From assembly GCF_007097145.1 (NCBI RefSeq), contig NZ_VJVZ01000003.1, positions 248,001 to 312,000 on the forward strand: 64,000 bases of DNA, given 5' to 3'. Positions 34,766 through 45,285 of this stretch are shown here, in pieces. A model generated the notes under the pieces. The model was not told the origin of the DNA. It was given only the letters and a program-made list of their open reading frames with translations, and did no database searches. The stretch comes from Flavobacterium zepuense. GTDB taxonomy: Bacteria; Bacteroidota; Bacteroidia; Flavobacteriales; Flavobacteriaceae. The position numbers and the translations under genes are program-made. Position 1 is the stretch's first letter. Each line of letters starts with the position of its first letter.

Positions 34766-35626
34766 TTATTTAGCAGCTTTATTAACCTCATGGTACTCAA
34801 TAAGCCCGTCTATAGGCCTTCTTAGCACATTACCAAGCTGTAGCCCGTTTTTGCCCAAAACTTCGGCAAGCTCAGCTTTAAGGTAAAATGCAATAGATCC
34901 CACAAAGTGTACTTTCACCTCACGTGCGTTATCATACTGTGTAATGTAGTTATCTACAAATACCTGCATGGCATCAACAATAATTTGTTTGATAAAAGCC
35001 TCATCTTTATTCTGGATAAGGAATTTTGCAAACGTAGCCAGGTAGGCGTTAGGGTTTGGCTCTTTGTAAAGGTTGTGCTTAATAATATCCGGGTCAAGGT
35101 TGTACTCCTGCTCAAATTTTTGAGAAAGGTGCGCAGGCATCTTGTTAAAGTAATAGGCACGAACCAGGTCGCGGCCAAAACGGTTACCACTGCAATCATC
35201 CATAGCTATGTAGCCAAGCGACTGTACTTTTTGCTGAAGGCCTTCGCCATCAAAGTAACTGCAGTTAGAGCCTGTACCTAATATACATATAATTGCCTTA
35301 TCGTTATTCGGGTTTGTAGCATAAGCCGCTGCATAAGTATCTTCTTTTACACTAACATCTGCATTAGGGAAAAATTCCTTAAATACGTTAGTCATGTAAT
35401 TTTTCATCCTGTCGGTACCACATCCGGCGCCGTAGAAATATAAATTAGAAACCTCTTTGCGGTTATTATAAATATCAAAACGTGCCTCAAGCCTTTCAAG
35501 AGCTTCTTCCTTATTGATAACTTCGGGGCTAAGGCCTAATGTTTGGGTGGTAAAAAGCCTGTTACCGTCGTCATCCAGCGCTATCCAATCGGCTTTGGTC
35601 GCGCCACTATCAACTATTAATACCAT
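34766..35626 (-). CDS. N-acetylglucosamine kinase (BadF/BcrA-type ATPase fold)
   Basis: A 286-aa sugar kinase of the ASKHA fold, whose members phosphorylate GlcNAc or MurNAc at O6 during cell-wall recycling. It has the phosphate-1 loop VDSGATKADWI, the ILGTGSNCSYFDG adenosine/phosphate-2 loop and DDCSGNRFGRDLVRAYYF. A family-typical tail HFVGSIAFYLKAELAEVLG follows. The nearby GH3/NagZ-like protein and amidase make cell-wall recycling a natural context. Upstream lie five helically phased TTGGG boxes. Specificity for GlcNAc versus a related amino sugar is not settled by sequence. Confidence 0.88.
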   Translation of the reverse strand: MVLIVDSGATKADWIALDDDGNRLFTTQTLGLSPEVINKEEALERLEARFDIYNNRKEVSNLYFYGAGCGTDRMKNYMTNVFKEFFPNADVSVKEDTYAAAYATNPNNDKAIICILGTGSNCSYFDGEGLQQKVQSLGYIAMDDCSGNRFGRDLVRAYYFNKMPAHLSQKFEQEYNLDPDIIKHNLYKEPNPNAYLATFAKFLIQNKDEAFIKQIIVDAMQVFVDNYITQYDNAREVKVHFVGSIAFYLKAELAEVLGKNGLQLGNVLRRPIDGLIEYHEVNKAAK

Positions 35627-35630
35627 AATA

Positions 35631-35700
35631 TTGGGTTAGTTTTGGGTTAAGTTTGGGACTATACTATTAAATTTGGGTTAAATAAGCCTGTTTTTGGGCG
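35631..35700. promoter_or_regulatory. Five helically phased TTGGG boxes upstream of the kinase gene
   Basis: TTGGG starts at 35631, 35642, 35653, 35673 and 35694, mostly within TTTGGGTTAA. Spacings of 11, 11, 20 and 21 correspond to one, one, two and two helical turns. They fill the gap between the gapA terminator and the kinase start codon. This is a candidate operator array or phased recognition site for a regulator. Confidence 0.45.
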
Positions 35701-35725
35701 AAACCAGCTCATATATAAAAACAAT

Positions 35726-35753
35726 GTCCCGCCTTTCTTTTAAAAAGCGGGAC
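35726..35753 (-). terminator. Rho-independent terminator after gapA
   Basis: GTCCCGC (35726-35732) pairs with GCGGGAC (35747-35753) and the loop can add TTTT/AAAA pairing. It lies 14-41 nt beyond the gapA stop. Confidence 0.7.
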
Positions 35754-35766
35754 AAGGTAAAAATTA

Positions 35767-36774
<1,008 letters not shown>

Positions 36775-36812
36775 CTAATTGTTTTTTTGTTTGTTGAAAT
36801 TTATTAAGAGCA

Positions 36813-37799
36813 TTATATAGAAACAATATCAGATACCCTGATAAGTTCCTGGTCAATTTGAGATTTTCCTTTTACAGCCTGCTCAAGTGGTGTAAGCACC
36901 ACTTCGTCTTTTAAAAGTCCAACCATATAATTAGAATTGCCTTCCAGCAATGTCTCTACTGCTTTTACACCCAGCCTGCTTGCCAGTACCCTGTCAAAAC
37001 AAGACGGTGCACCACCACGCTGCATGTGCCCAAGTATCGATACACGCACATCATACTCCGGCATGTTCTGGTCAAAATAATCTTTAAGCTCAAAAGCGCT
37101 CTTGCCTATCCTGTCGCCTTCGGCTATCACCACAATGCTTGATGATTTGCCCGATGCCTTACTCTTTTTAAGGGAATCTACAAGCCTGTCTAAGCCCATA
37201 TCTTCTTCCGGGATAAGGATTTCTTCGGCACCTGCACCAATACCTGCATTAAGCGCAATATGGCCTGCATCGCGCCCCATTACCTCTACAAAGAAAAGCC
37301 TGTTGTGCGAGCTTGCGGTATCCCTGATTTTATCTATTACTTCTACAACCGTGTTAAGGGCAGTATCATAACCTAAGGTAAAGCTGGTACCATAAATATC
37401 GTTATCTATAGTGCCCGGTATACCTATAACAGGAAAGCCATATTCTTTATTAAATAAAAGCCCACCGGTAAAACTACCGTTACCACCTATTACCACAAGG
37501 GCATCTATACCGGCTGCAACAAGGTTTTCGTGTGCTTTTTTTCGGCCTTCGGGGGTCATAAACTCTTTAGAGCGGGCCGATTTAAGGATTGTTCCTCCTT
37601 TATTGATGATGTTATTTACAGAACGCGGGCCCATAATTTCAAAATCTCCCTCTATCATTCCCTGGTAACCTCTGTAAATACCTGTACATTCTATATTATG
37701 AAAGGCGCATGTACGTACCACGGCCCTAATTGCGGCGTTCATACCAGGTGAATCTCCACCTGATGTGAGCACACCAATCTTCGTTATATTAACTGACAT
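36813..37799 (-). CDS. pfkA: 6-phosphofructokinase
   Basis: PfkA phosphorylates fructose-6-phosphate with ATP, a committed step of glycolysis. The 328-aa chain has the ATP site TSGGDSPGMNAAIRAVVR, the GGNGSFTGG loop, the catalytic GTIDNDI motif (Asp in PGTIDND), the EVMGRDAGHIA effector/substrate block and LGHMQRGG. The Gly-rich GGN-G-S rather than GGDGS is worth noting; in ATP-type PFKs a Gly at the position after GGD is typical, so cofactor type is probable rather than certain. Transcribed with gapA. Confidence 0.93.
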   Translation of the reverse strand: MSVNITKIGVLTSGGDSPGMNAAIRAVVRTCAFHNIECTGIYRGYQGMIEGDFEIMGPRSVNNIINKGGTILKSARSKEFMTPEGRKKAHENLVAAGIDALVVIGGNGSFTGGLLFNKEYGFPVIGIPGTIDNDIYGTSFTLGYDTALNTVVEVIDKIRDTASSHNRLFFVEVMGRDAGHIALNAGIGAGAEEILIPEEDMGLDRLVDSLKKSKASGKSSSIVVIAEGDRIGKSAFELKDYFDQNMPEYDVRVSILGHMQRGGAPSCFDRVLASRLGVKAVETLLEGNSNYMVGLLKDEVVLTPLEQAVKGKSQIDQELIRVSDIVSI

Positions 37800-37931
37800 T
37801 TTTTTGTATTTGATTGTAAAATTAATAATTTAATATGAATTTTATATTGTAAAATACCTTATATTATAAAATACGCAAAGATTCAATCGTTTTCGTTAAT
37901 AAGTTTTTTTACACATACTGTTAAGATTGAC

Positions 37932-37974
37932 AAAAAAAGCAGGTGTTTCCTTAAAAAAACACCTGCTTTTTTTT
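37932..37974 (-). terminator. Rho-independent terminator after the TamB-like gene
   Basis: A 17-bp perfect stem (37932-37948 with 37957-37973; core AAAGCAGGTGTTT) and a T-tail in both directions, 35 nt beyond the stop at 38009. Confidence 0.85.
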
Positions 37975-38008
37975 ATTATGTAAAATTTTAAAAAACTAAA
38001 ATTATCAA

Positions 38009-41000
38009 TTAATCAGTTTCAGGAATTTTTTCCTGGGGCTTTTCTTCACCGCCGGCTTTTTTCTTGTTTTTGCTCTCTACAAATTTGATATATTCCGGCG
38101 AAAATTCAGAATCCGGTATATCAGTAGTATTTGTTTTTACCTCTTCTTTTTTACCATTTTTAAATATCTTGGCCATAAGCTCGCTAAAGGTATCAAAGTC
38201 TAATTCATACGTTAAACCCACGCCTTGGGTATAGCCTATACCCTCCCCTAAGAAGTTAATATCGTTCTCGCGGTTAAACATCCTGAATTTAAAGGTATTC
38301 TCTTCATTAATACGCACCTGCACCTCGGCATTACCTACAATGGCGCTCTCATTTACACCACCCACCGGTACACCCAGCTGGCCGTTTATAGTTATCCTGT
38401 CGTTTATTTGAGATGATACCGTAACCCCCACCTGAGAATTGGTTTCTACATATGGGTTCTTGGTAGCGTTTATATAGTTTAGGCCCACCACAAATTTGCT
38501 GTCGCCATCGGTAAACAGGTCGTTAAAAAGGCTACTGGCCCTTTCAAAAAGGCTGCCGTATACCGCACCGTTTGCACTGGCACTGGTAAACCCACCCGAA
38601 GATAATAATGACAATGCCTGTATTTCGCGCGTGTCCTGATCGCTCAGCCTGTAATCAAGATCGGATTTTAATACCGAACTCGCACCCGGAAAATTGATGG
38701 AGAATGTAGGCTCCGGCGTGGTAAGGTTACCCGTAAGCACAATACCTACTTCTACCGGTATGTTCCTGCTAAAGGCAGGGTTCTCTAATAATACAGCCGG
38801 GTTAGCCTGCGTTTTATAAACTGCCTCCAGGTTTAGCCTTGCACGGGTAGGGTCGCCCTCCCAAACTATGGTACCACCTTTTTTAACGGTGAATTTTTTA
38901 TCAAAAAGGCCGCCATACTTAAAGTTATATTGCCCATCTACCACCTGGTAGTCGCCCCACATATTAAATTTACCGAGGGTATTAATATTAAGGAGCATTG
39001 TACCATAACCCGTAGACGATAAGCTATGCCCTGTGTTCTTATCTATAATAACCTCTATACGCGCATCGGGGGTAATATTAAGATCGAAATTCATCTCAAG
39101 GCCTTTAAGCATTTTGGTTTGCGATACCACACCGTTTAGCTTGTTGAGTTTTTCCTGCGGACTTAAAAAATGGATGTAGGAAGCTGCGGTGCTGCTGGTA
39201 CCTGCATTGTTTATAGGTATCTTAATATCTGTCCCGGCGGCAGATGTTGCTTCTACACTTATATATAAGGATGTGGTAGGTCCGGTAATCTCGGCCTTGC
39301 CTTTTATAAAGGCAGTACCGTAATATATGGCATCATCGCTGTCTTTAGTATCCAGCACTAATATCCTGTCTGTAGTTATATCAAGGTCCAGCCCCCAGTC
39401 CTTAAACAGCTTGTGCTTAACACTGCCGTTTAGCCTGCCCGTAGTTTTATATTTAGTATCTGTAAGTTCTATATTCCTGAAGAGTATCAGCTCCTGGTTA
39501 ATATCTACCGTGGCATCCTGCTCAAAATCGTAATCGGTATTAAGATAGCCTACTTTTACCCCTCCTCCTTTAATATAGAGTCGTCCGTTAATTTCAGGGT
39601 CTTTTGCATTGCCCACAATAGCTGCGCGGCCGCTGGCTTTACCACGAATTTCAGGGAATACCGATTTTAAGAAAATGGTAAGCGGGCCAAGATCAAAATT
39701 GGCAAAGGCCGCATCTAACGATAATACCGTTTCTTTATTTACAATATCTATAGAGCCTGCTGTGTAAAACGTTTCTTCGCCATTGCGGACGATAGCACTG
39801 TTAACCGCAAACTTTTTAAAGGTTTTATCGCCCTCTACATTAAGGTTCATATCGCCCAGTACGAATTTATTTACCCTAAGCGAATCGATAGTTAAGGCAG
39901 ATGCCGGTTCAAACTGGTTTTTATTTTGCTTAAAGCTTACCTCGCCGTTTAGCCTTCCGCCAAAACTAAGGCTGTCTATATTAGGCGTTACTTTATTAAG
40001 GTCTACATCATTAAACGAAAGGTGCAAATCTTTATAATCCTTGCCTTTTATAAGCCCCATAAGCTCTACTGCCTGGTCGTTATGCGACATGGATATCTTA
40101 TCAATAGAAAAATCGGTCAATTTTTTATTGAAGACAATCTTGTTATTACGATCGCTTTGCTCGTTAATAAACCACTGGTAGTTTTTAAAGTTGATCTCTG
40201 ATTTTTTAAACCCTACAACCGAATTATTCTTATCATCAATAGTATGGAAAAGATTCAGCTTAAAGCTATCGGTGTCCTTATTACCGCCGTTAAACTCGGT
40301 ACGCAGGTACAGCGTATCATTTTGCGTTACATTGATAAGGCTAAAATCAGATACCTTGTAGCTCTTCATCCTAACGCTATCCATGTGGACATACGTATTG
40401 TATAGCGGATTTTTATTATCAATATCGATCTCAATATTACTGAAGGCGTTGTTAAACGCATCAATTTTAGGCGAATCAAAAGCGAACTTAAATTCGCCCT
40501 TATCGGCATTTATCTTTCCGCGGACGCGCGTATCCGGCCCTAACACCACATCGGGCAATAATATCCCTACAATGGTATTGTATATTTTAAAATCGAAATC
40601 TAAAAACTGGCCCTTCTTAACTTTATACGGCGAATAGTTTGTGTACAGACTCCCCGCGGCATTTTGTGCCAGCTTAGGCAGCTCGTTAATATCAAAAATA
40701 CCGGTAACACTGCCCTCTAAAATATCTTTAGAGTTAATAGTTATGGTACGTACACGGTTTTCATCAAATTTAGACTCTACAAAGAAATCTTCAAAGTAGT
40801 GGCTGTTTCGGCTATTTTGGTACGATAGCCTGCTAATATTAAGGGTACCGGCCATATCATTAATATTGGTACCGGTGGCATCAAAAACAAAATCACCTTT
40901 AAATATGGATATCGAATCGTTTTTCATGAGCTTAAGCACGGCCAAGTCGGCATAATCAATCTGCGCATGAAAATCGTAATTCTTAACTCTCTTGCTCATG

Positions 41001-42553
41001 TCTACAAGGCCATCAAAGCTCATAAGCAGGTTAGGGTCGTTACTATTTACCTTACCTTTAAAATACGGCCATTTAAACTGCCCGTCTACCACAATGTTCT
41101 TGTAATTATAGCCATTAAATGCAAATCGGGTAACGCTGGCCTTAACTGTAGTGTTAAGCGATTGCTGTGTAAAGCCACGGCCATCGGCATCTATGTGCAT
41201 GGTGGCAAGGCCAATGGTTTTAACACCTGAGATGGCGCCAATATTAAAGTCGGTAATATCTATCGTACCGGTGTAGAGCGCCTCCGCCGGTGTGTTGTAA
41301 TTTTTAACCGAAAGGTTAGTTTCGGCCTCCCCAAGCTCGCTCATTACATACAACTGGGTATCTATATCTTTTTTGGTAAGGGTAACGTGGCCTACCAAAT
41401 CTACCCGCCCAAATTTCTCTAACACTGCGGGTAAGCTTTTCCCCAAAATGCGTGGCATAATGCCCCTTAGGTTACTGTAGTTAGAAGTAATCCTGTCAAA
41501 ATTACCGTTCATGTAAAATCCGGGGCCTGCTTTATCAAACAGGTGCCTAAAGTTTATGCTGCCCACAATTTCGCTGTCCTGTGCATCAAGCAGTTTAAGG
41601 TCGTGCAGGATGAAATTGTTAAGTGGGCCGGTAAGCGTAGTACTAAGATAGAATTTTTGGTTTTTACCAAACTCGTTATAAAAATAGTTAAGCTCGTTGG
41701 TAGATATGGTGGCCCTGTCTACCTTAAAGTCAAACTTTACACGGTTAACAAAATCCTTCATATCGGCAATGGTGTAGGTAAGCTTTACATTACCGGTAAG
41801 GGCGCTTTCGGTTGTTTTAAGCTCCAGGCCATTAAGTATAATATTGGTTTTGCTGTACGAAAATTTCGCCTTTAGATTCTCTACAAATAAACCGCGGTGG
41901 TCTAACAGCGACAACTTTTGGATATCAGCCGTTACATTAGCCCCCTTAATGTAAAAATCTTCAAGGTGGCCGCTCAGCTTTTTAAGATCAAGAACACGCG
42001 CCGTAACCGCATTTTGATTGGTTAACCTGAAACGCCCGTTAGACACATACAGATTATCTGAATGCAGCCTGAATTTTCCGCTACCGGGCTTACCGTTATC
42101 AAAAACTTTTACAAAAACATCAAGGTTAGAGGTTTTTTCCCCCTTGTAGGTCTTCATATGAAAGTTAAGCTTTTCGGCACGGATAGTACCAAACTCAAGG
42201 TTGGTATCTGACAAGCCGGAAAGCGTACTGAGCAAATTGGTTTGCAGCCTGTCGGCAGAAATCAGCGTATCTTTGTGGTGGTCTAATATAATTACACCTT
42301 TAAGCTTAACGCTTCCAAAAATAGTAATGCCTACTTTATCTATTTGTATGTTGGTGCCAAAGTCTTTATTAATGCGCTCTGTAGCATAATGTGCTATAGA
42401 GGTTTGCACAAAAGGTAGCGACAAAGCAATAGCCAGTAACAGCAAAAAAATGAGCAACCCAACAAAGGTGCGGATAAGTATTTTTTTAAATTTTTTGATA
42501 CTGCTATTTGTTTTAAATTTGCCTATTGGTTGGTTAAGCCATTTAACAGGCAA
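38009..42553 (-). CDS. tamB: TamB-like translocation/assembly protein (DUF490)
   Basis: A 1514-aa protein with an N-terminal membrane span (IRTFVGLLIFLLLLAIALSLPFV, about 30-52) and a very long periplasmic body rich in short amphipathic beta-strands, typical of AsmA/TamB-type lipid-transfer tubes linking inner and outer membranes. The C-terminal DUF490/TamB domain is clear (GTMLLNINTLGKFNMWGDYQVVDGQYNFKYGGLFDKKFTVKKGGTIVWEG and TGNLTTPEPTFSINFPG). The tail is Lys/Glu-rich. TTG at 42553 is the start; a -7-like TACTTTTG overlaps it. No tamA is in this window. Diverges from tsaD. Confidence 0.9.
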   Translation of the reverse strand: MPVKWLNQPIGKFKTNSSIKKFKKILIRTFVGLLIFLLLLAIALSLPFVQTSIAHYATERINKDFGTNIQIDKVGITIFGSVKLKGVIILDHHKDTLISADRLQTNLLSTLSGLSDTNLEFGTIRAEKLNFHMKTYKGEKTSNLDVFVKVFDNGKPGSGKFRLHSDNLYVSNGRFRLTNQNAVTARVLDLKKLSGHLEDFYIKGANVTADIQKLSLLDHRGLFVENLKAKFSYSKTNIILNGLELKTTESALTGNVKLTYTIADMKDFVNRVKFDFKVDRATISTNELNYFYNEFGKNQKFYLSTTLTGPLNNFILHDLKLLDAQDSEIVGSINFRHLFDKAGPGFYMNGNFDRITSNYSNLRGIMPRILGKSLPAVLEKFGRVDLVGHVTLTKKDIDTQLYVMSELGEAETNLSVKNYNTPAEALYTGTIDITDFNIGAISGVKTIGLATMHIDADGRGFTQQSLNTTVKASVTRFAFNGYNYKNIVVDGQFKWPYFKGKVNSNDPNLLMSFDGLVDMSKRVKNYDFHAQIDYADLAVLKLMKNDSISIFKGDFVFDATGTNINDMAGTLNISRLSYQNSRNSHYFEDFFVESKFDENRVRTITINSKDILEGSVTGIFDINELPKLAQNAAGSLYTNYSPYKVKKGQFLDFDFKIYNTIVGILLPDVVLGPDTRVRGKINADKGEFKFAFDSPKIDAFNNAFSNIEIDIDNKNPLYNTYVHMDSVRMKSYKVSDFSLINVTQNDTLYLRTEFNGGNKDTDSFKLNLFHTIDDKNNSVVGFKKSEINFKNYQWFINEQSDRNNKIVFNKKLTDFSIDKISMSHNDQAVELMGLIKGKDYKDLHLSFNDVDLNKVTPNIDSLSFGGRLNGEVSFKQNKNQFEPASALTIDSLRVNKFVLGDMNLNVEGDKTFKKFAVNSAIVRNGEETFYTAGSIDIVNKETVLSLDAAFANFDLGPLTIFLKSVFPEIRGKASGRAAIVGNAKDPEINGRLYIKGGGVKVGYLNTDYDFEQDATVDINQELILFRNIELTDTKYKTTGRLNGSVKHKLFKDWGLDLDITTDRILVLDTKDSDDAIYYGTAFIKGKAEITGPTTSLYISVEATSAAGTDIKIPINNAGTSSTAASYIHFLSPQEKLNKLNGVVSQTKMLKGLEMNFDLNITPDARIEVIIDKNTGHSLSSTGYGTMLLNINTLGKFNMWGDYQVVDGQYNFKYGGLFDKKFTVKKGGTIVWEGDPTRARLNLEAVYKTQANPAVLLENPAFSRNIPVEVGIVLTGNLTTPEPTFSINFPGASSVLKSDLDYRLSDQDTREIQALSLLSSGGFTSASANGAVYGSLFERASSLFNDLFTDGDSKFVVGLNYINATKNPYVETNSQVGVTVSSQINDRITINGQLGVPVGGVNESAIVGNAEVQVRINEENTFKFRMFNRENDINFLGEGIGYTQGVGLTYELDFDTFSELMAKIFKNGKKEEVKTNTTDIPDSEFSPEYIKFVESKNKKKAGGEEKPQEKIPETD

Positions 42554-42558
42554 AAGTA
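42551..42558 (-). promoter_or_regulatory. -7-like element overlapping the TamB TTG start
   Basis: On the minus strand positions 42558-42551 read TACTTTTG, an exact TAnnTTTG match, whose final TTG is the TTG start codon at 42553-42551. If functional, transcription would start inside the coding region, leaving no 5' UTR. Confidence 0.4.
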
Positions 42559-42624
42559 GGAATTTTTACCCTTGTTAAATTACGCTTTAACCCTTTTTTA
42601 TAATTCAAAATCCGTGCCTAAATT

Positions 42625-43647
42625 ATGGCTGATACGCCCGTATATATTTTATCTATAGAAAGTTCGTGCGATGACACCGCCGCCGCCGTATTACAAAACG
42701 CTAAAGTGCTTAGTAATGTTGTGGCACGGCAGGATGTTCATGAGCAATATGGCGGCGTGGTGCCCGAGCTTGCAAGCCGCGCACACCAGCAAAATATTGT
42801 GCCCGTGGTAGATGTTGCCCTTATTAAAGCAGGTATTACCCGCGAGCAACTTAGCGCTGTTGCCTTTACCCAGGGCCCCGGCCTTATGGGGTCGCTTTTA
42901 GTGGGCAGCTCGTTTGCAAAGTCGCTTGCGCTGGCACTTAATGTTCCACTGGTGGCGGTAAACCACATGCAGGCGCATATCTTAGCCCATTTTATTGATG
43001 AGGATGGCTTTGATAAGCCCGAATTTCCGTTCCTGGCCATGACCATTAGCGGCGGGCATACCCAAATTGTAAGAGTGAACAGCTTTTTTGATATGGAGGT
43101 TATTGGCGAAACTACCGATGATGCCGTGGGCGAAGCGTATGATAAAAGCGCCAAAATACTGGGCCTGCCCTACCCCGGTGGCCCGCTGGTTGATAAATAT
43201 GCCCAACTGGGCAATCCTAAAGCTTACGCCTTTACCAAGCCTAAAGTACCGGGGCTGGACTTTAGCTTTAGCGGCCTTAAAACACAGATATTGTATTTTG
43301 TGCAAAAGAACGTGGCTGAAAACCCCGACTTCATTGCCCAGAATATGAACGATATTTGTGCTTCTATTCAGCACACCATCATTAATATTTTGATGGATAA
43401 GCTAAAACTGGCTGTAGCCGAAACCGGTATTAAGCAGGTGGCTATTGGCGGTGGGGTGTCGGCTAACAGCGGTATTCGCAGTACACTAAAGGAGGCCGAA
43501 AAAAAATACGGCTGGAAAACCTTTATCCCTAAATTTGAATACACTACCGATAATGCCGCAATGATAGGCATTGTAGGCTACCATAAATACCTGGAGCATA
43601 CATTTAGCGATGCATCCGTAACCTCTAAAGCACGTATACAACTATAA
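42625..43647 (+). CDS. tsaD: tRNA threonylcarbamoyladenosine synthase subunit TsaD
   Basis: TsaD, with TsaB/TsaE, transfers threonylcarbamoyl to A37 of ANN-decoding tRNAs. The 340-aa ASKHA-fold protein has the opening ILSIESSCDDTAAAVL, GVVPELASRAH, the metal-binding His pair NHMQAH (114 and 118) and GPGLMGSLLVGSSFAKSLA. The ATP-site TISGGHTQIV and the later IGGGVSANSGIR complete it. Its stop and the rsmE start share one A (TAATG), so the genes are translationally coupled. Confidence 0.97.
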   Translation: MADTPVYILSIESSCDDTAAAVLQNAKVLSNVVARQDVHEQYGGVVPELASRAHQQNIVPVVDVALIKAGITREQLSAVAFTQGPGLMGSLLVGSSFAKSLALALNVPLVAVNHMQAHILAHFIDEDGFDKPEFPFLAMTISGGHTQIVRVNSFFDMEVIGETTDDAVGEAYDKSAKILGLPYPGGPLVDKYAQLGNPKAYAFTKPKVPGLDFSFSGLKTQILYFVQKNVAENPDFIAQNMNDICASIQHTIINILMDKLKLAVAETGIKQVAIGGGVSANSGIRSTLKEAEKKYGWKTFIPKFEYTTDNAAMIGIVGYHKYLEHTFSDASVTSKARIQL

Positions 43648-44354
43648 TGCAGTTATTTTATAACCCCGATATTACTCCCGGCAGCACTACTTTTTTATTT
43701 GATAAAGAAGAGAGCCGCCATATTATTAAAGTGCTGCGCAAAAAGGAAGGCGACACTATACAAATTACTAACGGTTCCGGATATTTGTTTACATCTGAAA
43801 TTACCTTTGGTAACGAAAAAAAGTGCGAGGTTAAAATCACGGCTGAGCAGTTTTTTGAGCCTGCGCCCTACTCCCTTCACCTGGCTGTTGCACCCACTAA
43901 ACTTAACGACCGCTACGAGTGGTTTTTAGAAAAGGCTGTAGAAATTGGCATTAACGAGATTACACCGCTTATTTGCGAGCACAGCGAACGTACTAATTTT
44001 AAAGCCGACCGTTTTGAGAAGATATTGCAAAGCGCCATGAAACAGTCGCTGCAATATTACCTGCCAAAGCTTAACGAGCCAGTGGCCTTTACCGCTTTTG
44101 TAAGTGATGCTAAAGAGGGCGATTTATTTATTGCGCATTGCGAAGAAACCGATAAAAAACTGCTGAAGCACGCCCTGCAGCCCAAACAAAAAGTCACCAT
44201 ACTTATTGGACCTGAAGGTGACTTTTCTACAAAGGAAATTAATCTAGCACTGGCACAAAAGTACGTTGCGGTATCGTTAGGCAACACCCGCCTGCGCACC
44301 GAAACCGCCGCTATTGTTGCCGCGCATAGTGTGGCTTTTGTTAATGAGGAGTAG
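43647..44354 (+). CDS. rsmE: 16S rRNA m3U1498 methyltransferase RsmE
   Basis: RsmE methylates N3 of U1498 in 16S rRNA using S-adenosylmethionine, as a SPOUT-fold dimer. The 235-aa product begins with a PUA-like RNA-binding part (LFDKEESRHIIKVLRKKEGDTIQITNGSGY), followed by the SPOUT domain with EWFLEKAVEIGINEITPLICEHSER, the trefoil knot ILIGPEGDFSTKEI and SLGNTRLRTETAAIVA. Length and motifs are canonical. It overlaps tsaD by one nucleotide. Confidence 0.96.
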   Translation: MQLFYNPDITPGSTTFLFDKEESRHIIKVLRKKEGDTIQITNGSGYLFTSEITFGNEKKCEVKITAEQFFEPAPYSLHLAVAPTKLNDRYEWFLEKAVEIGINEITPLICEHSERTNFKADRFEKILQSAMKQSLQYYLPKLNEPVAFTAFVSDAKEGDLFIAHCEETDKKLLKHALQPKQKVTILIGPEGDFSTKEINLALAQKYVAVSLGNTRLRTETAAIVAAHSVAFVNEE

Positions 44355-44421
44355 TTTAGCTTGCAACACTGTCAAGCCAAAATTTCTTATCTTAGCTATT
44401 CCAAAAAACATCTCAACTAAA

Positions 44422-45240
44422 ATGAAAAAATTTCTTGTTCTCTTCGTGCTGTTTACCTGCACAATATCTTTCGCCCAAAAAACTGATTACGACACCAAAA
44501 CTAACATCCGTTATTATCCTGATGCTGATTACAAGAATGATAATTATAAATCAGAGCGTTGTGTACTGGATATTTACTACCCTAAGAACGTAAAAAATTT
44601 CGCAACCATACTATGGTTTCATGGTGGTGGGTTAACGCAGGGCAGCAAAGAAATTCCGCAGGCTTTAAAAGATAAGGGTTACTGTATTATAGGTGTAGGG
44701 TACCGCCTTAGCCCTAATGTAAAAGTAGTAAATTGTATTGAGGACAGTGCCGCAGCCATTGCCTGGGCGTTTAACAATGTAGCTAAGTATGGTGGCGATC
44801 CTAACCACATCTTCCTTTCTGGGCACTCGGCCGGGGGATATTTAGACCTCATGGTAGGGCTCGATAAAAAGTGGCTGGGAAAATATAACATAGATGCTAA
44901 CAGGATTGCTGGGTTGATACCGTTTAGTCCGCAATGCATAACACACTTTACGGCACGTAAAGAAAAAGGAATACCTGAAAAACAACCTACTATAGATGAA
45001 CTTGCCCCATTATTCTGGGTGCGTGGCGATGCCCCACCTACCCTGCTAATTACCGGTAACCGCGAAATGGAAATGCTGGGCCGCTACGACGAGAACGCTT
45101 ATATGGCACGTATGATGAAACTTAATGGGCATACCGATATTCAACATTTTGAGTTGGATGGTTACGGACATAACATGGCAGACCCTGCCTACCCGCTTTT
45201 ACTAAATGAGGTTAAAAGAGTTTTAGATTTAAAAAAGTAG
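44422..45240 (+). CDS. Secreted alpha/beta-hydrolase esterase
   Basis: A 272-aa hydrolase with a signal peptide (MKKFLVLFVLFTCTISFAQ). The ATG at 44422 is chosen because the signal peptide begins there. Residues show the HSL/carboxylesterase features: oxyanion HGGGLTQG, GYRLSPNVKVVNCIEDSAAAIAWA, the nucleophile elbow GHSAGG and a C-terminal ELDGYGHNMAD with the catalytic His. It probably hydrolyses esters in the periplasm or medium; substrate unknown. Stands apart from rsmE, 67 nt away. Confidence 0.9.
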   Translation: MKKFLVLFVLFTCTISFAQKTDYDTKTNIRYYPDADYKNDNYKSERCVLDIYYPKNVKNFATILWFHGGGLTQGSKEIPQALKDKGYCIIGVGYRLSPNVKVVNCIEDSAAAIAWAFNNVAKYGGDPNHIFLSGHSAGGYLDLMVGLDKKWLGKYNIDANRIAGLIPFSPQCITHFTARKEKGIPEKQPTIDELAPLFWVRGDAPPTLLITGNREMEMLGRYDENAYMARMMKLNGHTDIQHFELDGYGHNMADPAYPLLLNEVKRVLDLKK

Positions 45241-45275
45241 ATGTTAATATATTAGATGTTAGATAATAGACAGAG
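45241..45275. repeat. Degenerate TTAGATGTTAGATA word repeat
   Basis: ATGTTAATATATTAGATG and TTAGATAATAGAC form imperfect repeats of TTAGATGT/TTAGATAA right after the esterase stop. This resembles other short-word intergenic repeats of flavobacterial genomes. No function is apparent. Confidence 0.35.
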
Positions 45276-45285
45276 TAATTTGCTG

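Noticed and set aside
37932..37974. pfkA leader riboswitch
   Set aside because: The structure is a plain stem with T-tails in the position of a TamB 3' terminator, upstream of pfkA only by coincidence of orientation.
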